Below are positions 20,583 to 28,731 of a stretch of 32,040 nucleotides of DNA, one piece after another (positions within the stretch are counted from its first letter, which is position 1; each line of letters begins with the position of its first letter). The stretch comes from Pleurobrachia bachei (lineage: Eukaryota; Ctenophora; Tentaculata; Cydippida; Pleurobrachiidae). Where the stretch lies: NCBI GenBank assembly GCA_000695325.1, contig AVPN01000549.1, positions 14,990-47,029 on the forward strand, written 5' to 3'. Position numbers and translations under genes: made by a program. The notes under the pieces are model-generated. The model saw only the letters and a list, made by a program, of their open reading frames with translations. It was not told the origin of the DNA and made no database searches.

Positions 20583-23500
20583 TTAAATAAGATTAAAAAC
20601 TTTGTCCCTTAGTTTCGTGTAAGCCTCGCCAGCCCTGCCCCTCAGTTCCCCCTCTAAAGTCTCTAGAGTAGCAGCAACCCCCTTCACAGCACCCAAATCA
20701 CACAACACACTGAGAGTTTCAATAACAACAGAGACATTATTCCTGGCATTACCACTCACAAACACCCTCAGTGATTCTGAGATATCCGGTGCGTCATGTT
20801 GAGTTTTATGAAGGAGCACTCTGAGTAGACCAGAGACACGCGTCAGAATATTTGGCGGAGATTTGGGACCCAGGGAGTTACACGTGAATAACACCTGACA
20901 CAAAAACGGGAATAGTTTCTGTAGATCGTGGCACAGGATTTCAGGGTCTGCTGTTCTCTCCTCCAGATGGTTGAGGAATGACAGGAATGCATGTAGTTTT
21001 TCAGGTGGCATGGGTAGTTTAGTGTACCCTCGGCTAGGTTCCGCTATGTAGTTTGCAAAAGATAACCGAAATGATCTCGCTGATTTACTGATACCGTCTC
21101 TAAATGAAGAGGCAAATAGGGAGGGGAGAAAAGGGTTGGTTTGTTCGACGTCTTTTAGTGAGACACAACTAAATATCTCATCAAATACTCGCATCACATT
21201 CTTGAGAAACAGATTATTTGATCTGTAGGAGAGTTTAGCTAGTCCAGACCAGATTTGAGGGCTAACTGCAACCATCATCTTTCTATCCAGACACTTGTCT
21301 CGAACCAGGTAGAACGTTTGGAAGAGCGTAATGAGAGGGGAGTCAGGTTTAGTAGGACTGTAGAGAAGATCTGGGGAACTCTCAAATAGAAACCCAACAA
21401 ACTGGTATACTGACTTCTGGTTAGATGAGTTGTCCTTTACAGCTGCTAGTAGCAAGTCAGACAACCCCTCAGACACCTTCCAGACACCTTCTTTTAGTGT
21501 CTGGGCTTCCGCGAACTGCTTACTAGCATAGGAAGATGTTAGTGATTTTATCACATCTGTGACAACAGACGCCCGATATTCAGTCTGTTGAATCTTACTA
21601 AAATGCTCCATCAAGAGCCCATGAAGAGTTTTAACCAGAGATTCTTCAGCTCCTATTAGTCCTGATACATGCAACACACAAAGTCTACAGAATACCATAT
21701 TAGCAATGGGGAGTCTGAACTCAACTGGAAAACTTTCTAACGTGATCCCCATCTGTTGATTAGGGTTCGATACAATTCGGTAGATAAACTGGCATGCCAG
21801 AGGGTTGCTGAGAGATCTGGAGAGGGTTAGTATTTGTTCCAGTGTCTTGTCTGATACTTTAAACCGGGTATAACAAGCTGCAATCAGTGAAGGAACAAAT
21901 CGAGCCAAATCAGATCGCTTTATCAGGCTCACTAGTGGTTTCAGCAGGTATTTTGAGAGGGATGCTATCTCCAATTCAGTGGGGGCGGTGTCTAAACTAG
22001 ATACCATCCGCTCTGAGATTGTGATTACTTTACAGCATTGTTCAAATGATCCTTTCTCCCAGATCATCTCTAACCAGTTTCCCAGGAACCTCAATTGATC
22101 ACAATCCAATGCCAGCGCCTGGGTGAGTAGCCTCTCAACTGAACCAAATATCTGGACTTGTTTCTGTTCTGTTTCCCGGACAAAATCCTCTGATAACCTG
22201 TTCAACATGATGGTTAGTTGATCCAGGAATATTTCACATGACTTCCCCCTCTCCTTGTACACCATAACAAGGGCTATCTGAAGAGATATGACTGCACCCG
22301 GGCACCCACTATTTGATATCACATCACCACTTTGGGATGCAAACAGTCGCTCCACGTGACCCTGTATTGCACCCAGATCACAAATCATGAGACAGGTACA
22401 TGTCAGTAGACCCAGGTTCTGCAGGGAATCTGTAGAATCCCTCCTCTCTCAAGACACTAGGTAGAACCTCCGCCATTTCTGGGCAAATACAAGGGTCAAC
22501 CTGCGTATCTCGGGTAACTTTGCGAGCACAGCGGTGTAGTACCGGAGGAAGGAGATGAAGAGGGGTTCAGATGTAGGGAGGTGGTTTGAGGTTGTTATAT
22601 CACGACACAGGGTGAGGTATTGGGAGGCAGGGAGGATGGAGACTAGACGTGTTGTTCCTTGTGCTGTCAGGGATCTGAAATGAGAGGGTGGGTGTAAAAT
22701 AAAGATCGGACAAATTAACTTAATTTATTTCAGTCCTACTAAATTGTGGTTTGATATATCTGGAATGTTTAGAATGTCCAATTCACCTGATAAAGTGTTG
22801 TTGAAGGCTCATATGTTACTGGTGCAATCCAAGGGTATCGAGGGGTTGACGGTGATCCCTGGATAGTGTTTGGGGAAGGTGCAGTGAGGGGGTGGAACAG
22901 GCTAGTTTAGTCAGCTCGTGGAGAACACCCCAGTTTGGTTCCGTGTGGCCATGTTGTGTTGCCAGCCTGGCTACAGTCTCACATAACCACACCAGCCCTG
23001 ATACACACTCTGTAGTGGACACTGAAAGAGGGGATGTTACTCGGATATATTTAGATGTCTTGTCTCAAGACCCTTGAGTCATGGGACAGCATTATAGACT
23101 ATCTTGAAATGCTGCAGATTGATGTATAACATCGCCTACCTAGTTTATTGATGTGACGATTGAATATCTGCCAGAAAGACAGCTCAGGTTGATTTGTAAC
23201 AGATGAGACACATTTCACAAGGGTGCCCCAACACGCCTCCTCGCAACAGCCCAAAGAGAGCGGGGAGGTATATTCAGGGACCTGTAGTAGGGAACTTGTC
23301 TTCCTATACCCTGTCAGCGATACCTGGACACCTTGTGTCACCAGCCCCTCCATAAGAGTGTTCACCGTCCCACTTAACAATTCCAGATGGGTTGATAAGA
23401 ATCTAAAATTAGAGTTTTTAACTAACTGGATGTTTGGTAGTGTAGGTCCGGTATGGAATTATATTTGCTTGGCGATGATTTGCCAGTTTCTACAATTTCA

Positions 23501-26500
23501 TACAGTCAATGGTGAATAGTCAAGGTACCTGTGCGCTATGCGAAGTCGTGTGACAGCAAATAGTAGTTTACAGTGGGTATAGAACTCACTCCCTTCCCCA
23601 GGTATTGAAGTCAGTAGGGTCTGTAAGGGTGAGGTGAACATCTCAACTCTAGTAGGCCGTAACCGACACAGATAGGAGCACAGGGTCCTGATCTGGGTGA
23701 ACTGTTCAGGAGTGTTGGAGGGGTCCCATAGTACACGCTGGACACAGTCCTCCAGCCATTGGACCTCTTCAGGTGTGTCCTCTAACTGGGAAACAGGTGT
23801 TAAAAACTAACTACCAGGAATAAACATGTACGTGTGTGTCCTCTGTCTGAGGTGTCGTTGCTTACAATTACAAGCGAGAACCGGACCCAAAGAACCCCGA
23901 GCACCCTTGTGCAGAATGTTTAGCAGTTTAGAAAACACAAGGATTTCTACTACGTACTAGTAAATAGTCGAATTTTGTTAAACTTAAATGTTATAATATA
24001 CAGCAGTATCTCATCTGAATCTGGCTACAATCTGGTGATAGTTGACTGTCTTTCGGGAGTAGTGGGCCAATATCAGTAAAAGTACAAGTGCAGCTGCCCC
24101 AATCTTTAGGTAGCGGATTGGGAGATCTGATGAATCCTCGTTAGAAAGGAGCGATGTGGGAATGGTTGGAGGGATGGCAGTACAGTTGAATTTCACTACA
24201 ACACTATGCCCTCTGACGGACATGATCCATGGTTTGTCGTCACATATTTCCACTTGAACGCAGTGAAAACGTCGGAACAACCGGAGAACGAATTCATCAG
24301 TGGTGTTGAGGTTGTAGACTTGGGGGCACTTGATAAAGAGAGGTGCTGTGGTAGTTGTCATCACGGCGGAAAGGAAGATAAAAGCAATGCAAATCATTGT
24401 GGTTGAATAAAAATAAAAGTTCTCTGTGATTTAAATAGTTTCTGAGATTGAGAGGTCTAGTGTCGTATCACCGATTAGGGACTATCAGCTCACATGACAA
24501 AGCGGGCCTAGTTTCGTATCACCGATTAGGGACTATCAGGTCACATAACAAAGCAGGTCTAGTTTCGTATCACCGATTAGGGACTATCAGGTCACATAAC
24601 AAAGCAGGTCTAGTTTCGTATCACCGATTAGGGACTATCAGGTCACATAACAAAGCAGGTCTAGTTTCGTATCACCGATTAGGGACTATCAGGTCACATA
24701 ACAAAGCAGGTCTAGTTTCGTATCACCGATTAGGGACTATCAGGTCACATAACAAAGCAGGTCTAGTTTCGTATCACCGATTAGGGACTTGAGAAATACT
24801 ATCAAGTGTAACAAAGTAGGTCTAGTAATATAGCACCGAATATTAGGGAATCAACTACAACTAATCAACTTCAATTATAATTACCGCTTTGAGGATGAAT
24901 GGATGGTTGAACAAAACATCGTTACGGGGTAGTTCTTGTTCGGAGACTAGTGGGCCAATGTCATACTCGCATTCTCTCATGTAGAGCTATTATGATACAG
25001 GGAGATGGGTTAGAGAGGGTTTGCAGGAAACAGGGAATTACAGTAGTTAGAGGTGAACAATTTTATCCAAAGAACTAAAACATGCATAATGAAGTCTAAA
25101 ACATATGAACACACAATTAAAATACACATAATATGTGATTACTAGTATAACATCTCTCTAAGAGATAACCATTGACAATGACCACGTTAGGTTCCCATAG
25201 CTCCCCAACTGCCACTAGGGACCTCAGTGTTTGGGGGAGGTGAAGTGAGGGCGTGGAGCAGGCTAGTTTAGTCAGCTCGTGGAGAACACCCCAGTTAGGT
25301 TCTGTGTGGCCATGTTGGGTTGCCAGCCTGGCTACACTCTCACATAACCACACCAGCCCCGATACACACTCTGTAGTGGACACTGAAAGAGGGGATGTTA
25401 CTCGGATATATTTAGATGTCTTGTCTCAAGACCCTTGAGTCATGGGACAGCATTATAGACTATCTTGAAATGCTGCAGATTGATGTATAACATCGCCTAC
25501 CTAGTTTATTGATGTGACGATTGAATATCTGCCAGAAAGACAGCTCAGGTTGATTTGTAACAGATGAAACACATTTCACTAGGGTGCCCCAACACGCCTC
25601 CTCGCAACATCCCAAAGAGAGCGGGGAGGTATATTCAGGGACCTGCAGTAGGGAACTTGTCTTCCTATACCCTGTCAGAGATACCTGGACACCTTGTGTC
25701 ACCAGCACTTCCATAAGAGTGTTCACCGTCCCACTTAACAATTCCAGATGGGTTGATAAGAATCTGAAATTATAGTTTGTATTTTGTAACTAACTGGATG
25801 TTTGGTAGTGTAGGCCCGATTTGGAATATTTGGTTGGTAATGATTTGTACTTTCACCATTTTACGTTGAATTGTACCTGTGTGCTATGCGAAGTCGTGTG
25901 ATAGCAAATAGTAGTTTACAGTGGGTATAGAACTCACTCCCTTCCCCTGGTATTGAAGTAAGTAGGGTCTGTAAGGGTGAGGTGAACATCTCAACTCGTG
26001 TTGGCCGTAACCGACACAAATAGGAGCACAGGGTCCTGATCTGGGTGAACTGTTCAGGAGTGTTGTTGGAGGGGTCCCATAGTACACGCTGGACACAGTC
26101 CTCCAGCCATTGGACCTCTTCAGGGGTGTCCTCTAACTGGGAAACAGGTATTAAAAACTAACTACCAGGAATAAACATGTACGTGTGTGTCCTTTGTCTG
26201 AGGTGTCGTTGCTTACAATTACAAGCGAGAACCGAGCGCCCATGTGCAGATTGTTTAGCAGTTTAGAAAACACAGAATGATGCATGATCATTTATCAGCT
26301 TAAAACAATTTGAATTTACAATATTAATACAGCAGTATCTCATCTAAATCTGGCTACAATCTGGTGATAGTTGACTGTCTTTCGGGAGTAGTGGGCCAAT
26401 ATCAGTAAAAGTACAAGTGCAGCTGCCCCAATCTTTAGGTAGCGGATTGGGAGATCTGACGAATCCTCGTTAGAAAGGAGCGATGTGGGAATGGTTGGAG

Positions 26501-27390
26501 GGATGGCAGTACAGTTGAATTTCACCACAACACTCTGCCCTCTGACGGACATGATCCATGGTTTGTCGTCACACATTTCCACTTGAACGCAGTGAAAACG
26601 TCGGAACAACCGGAGAACGAATTCATCAGTGGTGTTGAGGTTGTAGACTTGGGGGCACTTGATAAAGAGAGGTGCTGTGGTAGTTGTCATCACGGCGGAA
26701 AGGAAGATAAAAGCAATGCAAATCATTGTGGTTGAATAAAAATAAAACACCTGTAGTTTCCTAGATAAAAAGTTTCTTATTTAAAAGTTTCTTGAAATAT
26801 ACAAGCTTAATTAACGAGAGTAAGGTAGTTTCTGAGATTTGAGAGGTCTAGTTTCGTATCACCGATTAGGGACTATCAGGTCACATAACAAAGCAGGTCT
26901 AGTTTCGTATCACCGATTAGGGACTATCAGGTCACATAACAAAGCAGGTCTAGTTTCGTATCACCGATTAGGGACTATCAGGTCACATAACAAAGCAGGT
27001 CTAGTTTCGTATCACCGATTAGGGACTATCAGGTCACATAACAAAGCAGGTCTAGTTTCGTATCACCGATTAGGGACTATCAGGTCACATAACAAAGCAG
27101 GTCTAGTTTCGTATCACCGATTAGGGACTTGAGAAATACTATCAAGTGTAACAAAGCATGCCTAGTATCTCAGCACCGAATAATAGGGAATCAACAATAC
27201 ATCTAATCAACTGTACAATTAAAACTATATTAATCAGTTATTACAATATATTAATTGAAACAGTAGAGAGTCAACTACAATCAATTATAATTACCGCTTT
27301 GAGGATGAATGGGTGGTGGAATAAGACATCATTACGAGGTAGTTCCTGTTCCGAGACTAGTGGGCCAATGTCATACTCGCATTCTCTCAT
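20583..27390 (-). CDS. MMS22L: MMS22L, replication-fork repair scaffold (internally duplicated)
   Basis: MMS22L binds TONSL and supports RAD51 loading at stalled replication forks. Exons: a (27390-27295, MRECEYDIGPLVSEQ), b (26136-25877), c (25763-25501), d (25382 to about 25143) and a large last exon e (22674-20583). Exon c ends in ELSFWQIFNRHINKL, like human SESFWNWLNKLLKTL. Exon d has GELWEPNVVIVNGYLLER, like human CDFWEPNIAIVTILWEYY. Exon e aligns collinearly with the human C-terminal half (SLQNLGLLTCTCL with GLQNFFSLFLLLA; LRVFVSGNARNNVSVVIETL with FRQFIQDYGMRYYYQVYSIL). Exons a-d are repeated at 24980-22866. Exon e has an in-frame TGA at 22451-22449, 21 codons before the ATG at 22388. 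The d-to-e junction cannot be phased with confidence. The gene may be intact with unseen splicing, mis-assembled, or decaying. Confidence 0.82.
24011..24397 (-). CDS. Small single-pass membrane protein nested in MMS22L (copy 1, unrecognised)
   Basis: A 128-residue single-exon protein. Residues 1-18 are a signal peptide (MICIAFIFLSAVM followed by TTTTA). Residues 19-94 are an ectodomain with four cysteines (24, 46, 52, 72) and two N-glycosylation sequons (N31, N71). Residues 95-113 are a transmembrane segment (IGAAALVLLLILAHY). The tail of about 15 residues is basic and has a YxxI-type motif (YHQI) that could be a sorting signal. The gene lies on the same strand as MMS22L between duplicated exons a' and b', directly downstream of a 51-bp minisatellite. 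It differs from the copy at 26340 by about five bases, two of them changing residues (I51M, H64Q). I recognise no family. Confidence 0.7.
   Translation of the reverse strand: MICIAFIFLSAVMTTTTAPLFIKCPQVYNLNTTDEFVLRLFRRFHCVQVEICDDKPWIMSVRGHSVVVKFNCTAIPPTIPTSLLSNEDSSDLPIRYLKIGAAALVLLLILAHYSRKTVNYHQIVARFR
24453..24860 (+). repeat. 51-bp minisatellite, array 1
   Basis: About seven near-identical 51-bp units plus one degenerate unit. Each unit contains CTAGTTTCGTATCACCGATT, AGGTCA and AACAAAG. The length is a multiple of three, so the plus strand is open as repeats of GLVSYHRLGTIRSHNKA, probably by chance. It lies just upstream of the minus-strand membrane-protein gene at 24397. Confidence 0.95.
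25075..25200 (-). other. MMS22L: Completed end of MMS22L exon d and adjoining intron
   Basis: Only here is exon d whole, because the 5' part from the right block and the 3' part from the left block's tail meet. It encodes ELWEPNVVIVNGYLLERCYT and then reaches a possible GT donor near 25142; the exact end is uncertain. Confidence 0.55.
26340..26726 (-). CDS. Small single-pass membrane protein nested in MMS22L (copy 2)
   Basis: This paralogue of the gene at 24011 has the same signal peptide, four-cysteine ectodomain, transmembrane segment and YHQI tail, 128 residues from the ATG at 26726. An upstream GTG extension is open, but the ATG matches copy 1. Of about five base differences from copy 1, three are synonymous and two conservative. 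The sequences upstream of the two genes have diverged more. It lies in MMS22L intron a-b, same strand, beside minisatellite array 2. Confidence 0.7.
   Translation of the reverse strand: MICIAFIFLSAVMTTTTAPLFIKCPQVYNLNTTDEFVLRLFRRFHCVQVEMCDDKPWIMSVRGQSVVVKFNCTAIPPTIPTSLLSNEDSSDLPIRYLKIGAAALVLLLILAHYSRKTVNYHQIVARFR
26845..27190 (+). repeat. 51-bp minisatellite, array 2
   Basis: About six units of the same 51-bp repeat as array 1 plus a degenerate unit, so copy number differs between the two blocks. Units within both arrays are almost identical, indicating recent homogenisation or slippage. Confidence 0.95.
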
Positions 27391-27671
27391 GTAGAGCTAT
27401 TATACAGAGAGATGGGATGGGTTAGAGAGGGTTTGCAGGAAACAGTGAATTACAGTAGTTAGAGGTGAAAAATTTTATCCAAAGAACTAAAACATGCATA
27501 ATGAACTCTAAAACGCATATATATAAACACACAATTAAAATACACAAACGTGACTACGTATAACATCTCTCTTAGAGACAACCATGACAATGTGGGGTTG
27601 TTAGAGAGGGTCAGGAACTCCGCACCACATTAGCACAGAGAGGGTCAGGACCACAATAGCCAATATCCATC
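27391..27671 (-). other. Region between CBR1-like stop and MMS22L start, with exon d relic
   Basis: The 281-bp gap ends in a CT-rich tract and TAATAG nine bases before the MMS22L ATG. Positions about 27487-27590 match 25075-25180 and include a diverged relic of the end of MMS22L exon d (minus strand, TCTAAGAGAGATGTTATAC). Confidence 0.65.
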
Positions 27672-28499
27672 CTACTCAAGGAATTGTGATGTCCTCCAAT
27701 CATACAGCCTGCTCTCTCTATAGAATCCCCCACTAGTAGTAGGAACAGTACACACATGGGTAGGTGTCACAGCTCCCTGATCTATAGTGAGGTGTCCCTT
27801 GTGACTCGTCATGTCAGTATCAACATACCCGGGGCAACATGAGTTGATAATCACCCCACTACCCTCCATCTCTCTCGCCAGGGCCACGGTGTGGGCGTTA
27901 AGGAATGTTTTAGAAGTCGAGTAGGCGCTGTCCTTAGCAAACAAAGAGTAATCATCATTCCCAACAGCTGTAATGTATTCCCTGTATATCTCCATCACGC
28001 CCTCCTCTGTGAGCCCTGGATCTGTTAGTCGGGCCCGGATAGGATTCTCAGGATCCTTGAAGGTGTAGTTTAGTTGACCAGCCATGGACGCTACCTGGCA
28101 CACTCTACCACCCTTCTTCACTAAAGGTAGGAGGGCCCTGGTAACCTTGATCGTTGCTATGAGGTTAGTTGCCATGGTAACAGTAGATTTCTCAATGTGG
28201 GGAGCTGTACTAGCATTCTTGTATGCTATCCCAGCGTTATTACACAACACATCAATCTCTCCCCCGTATTTCTCCTTAATGACCCCCACAAATGCCCCAA
28301 TACTCTCCTCACTACAGATATCCAGTTGTTCAAATACAGGAGATAGACCCTCTGATTTGAGGGCTTCCACAGCTGCTTTTCCCCGGGTCTCATCTCGTGC
28401 TGTGAGGATGACTGTTCCACCCAGCTTCTTACATAGCGCCCTGACAATACCAAACCCAACTCCCTTGTTACCTCCCGTTACCACCGCTACTGTTGTCAT
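27672..28499 (-). CDS. CBR1: Carbonyl reductase (NADPH), short-chain dehydrogenase, CBR1-like
   Basis: A single-exon 275-residue protein, the same size as vertebrate CBR1/CBR3 (277). These cytosolic enzymes reduce ketones, quinones and aldehydes with NADPH. The Rossmann dinucleotide motif is TGGNKGVGFG near residue 8. NNAG follows LCNNAG, the catalytic Ser lies in VASMAG, and the active-site YxxxK is YSTSK in SAYSTSKTFLNAHTVAL. The insert typical of CBRs before the active site is present. CCPGYVDTDMTSHKG and GGFYRESRLYDW near the end are also CBR-like. The open frame continues 18 codons upstream, but the ATG at 28499 gives the family length and follows CTAGCC. It is the second gene of the minus-strand array, 232 bp after the gephyrin stop. 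Assignment to CBR1 rather than another CBR member is by general likeness. Confidence 0.9.
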   Translation of the reverse strand: MTTVAVVTGGNKGVGFGIVRALCKKLGGTVILTARDETRGKAAVEALKSEGLSPVFEQLDICSEESIGAFVGVIKEKYGGEIDVLCNNAGIAYKNASTAPHIEKSTVTMATNLIATIKVTRALLPLVKKGGRVCQVASMAGQLNYTFKDPENPIRARLTDPGLTEEGVMEIYREYITAVGNDDYSLFAKDSAYSTSKTFLNAHTVALAREMEGSGVIINSCCPGYVDTDMTSHKGHLTIDQGAVTPTHVCTVPTTSGGFYRESRLYDWRTSQFLE

Positions 28500-28522
28500 G
28501 GCTAGGAAGGTGGAGAGGGGTG
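28500..28522 (-). promoter_or_regulatory. 3' splice-site-like tract before the CBR1-like ATG
   Basis: The minus strand reads CCCCTCTCCACCTTCCTAG then CC and the ATG. It fits a trans-splice acceptor or the acceptor of a 5'-UTR intron. Confidence 0.45.
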
Positions 28523-28731
28523 AGCGGTTGTCATGGCAATAGGGAACTATCAACTATGGCTAGGGATGGAAAGGTAATCTAGGGGAAGGTATATTAAAAC
28601 GCGATAGATAAAACATGCTTTACACAGACCTTTGTACAAACAGTATAAAACGTATAAAATTCCCCCGGCGGACATCTAAAAAATGTAAACCTCGATAAAA
28701 AATCACTTCCCCCAACTAAGTCTGTACACCT

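Larger units (their letters stand above)
18496..22070. repeat. Tandem duplication across the MMS22L/INTS9 boundary, about 1.8 kb x2
   Basis: Copy 1 spans about 18530-20305 and copy 2 about 20306-22070. Each carries the first INTS9 exon and the last about 494 codons of MMS22L with the 133-135 bp between them. Nucleotide divergence is about 9% over a 340-bp stretch compared by eye, while the MMS22L protein copies are about 94-95% identical. Confidence 0.92.
22866..24980 (-). pseudogene. MMS22L: Duplicate MMS22L exons a'-d'
   Basis: Exon a' (24980-24885), b' (23785-23529, one codon shorter than b), c' (23402-23140) and d' (23021 to about 22866) are open with intact splice sites up to d'. After LPQTL, d' departs from d and lacks the SLVAVGELWE segment. 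The following bases to 22740 look like a diverged version of the end of exon d and lead to a GT donor near 22790 in phase with exon e, but every frame through this segment that fits meets a stop. Confidence 0.75.
22866..27590. repeat. Tandem duplication inside MMS22L, about 2.36 kb x2
   Basis: The left block (about 22866-25190) and right block (about 25200-27590) have the same order: exon d 5' part, c, b, membrane-protein gene, 51-bp repeats, exon a, then a tail. The tail at 25075-25180 completes exon d. The equivalent tail at 27487-27590 keeps a relic of it although no exon d lies beside it. Coding parts are more alike than introns. Confidence 0.92.

Noticed and set aside
24448-24792. Plus-strand open frame of repeated GLVSYHRLGTIRSHNKA units as a repeat protein
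   Set aside because: It is the translation of a 51-bp minisatellite whose period is divisible by three; codons are uniform, unit copies are near-identical in DNA, and there is no credible gene context.
25884-26096. Minus-strand frame beginning MSSVYYG
   Set aside because: It overlaps MMS22L exon b in another frame; exon b in the chosen frame joins exons a and c in phase.
24453-27190. 51-bp repeats as a CRISPR array
   Set aside because: Units are directly contiguous with no unique spacers, and the sequence is from an intron-rich animal.
28084-28542. Plus-strand open frame opposite the carbonyl reductase
   Set aside because: It is antisense to a full-length enzyme with all catalytic motifs.
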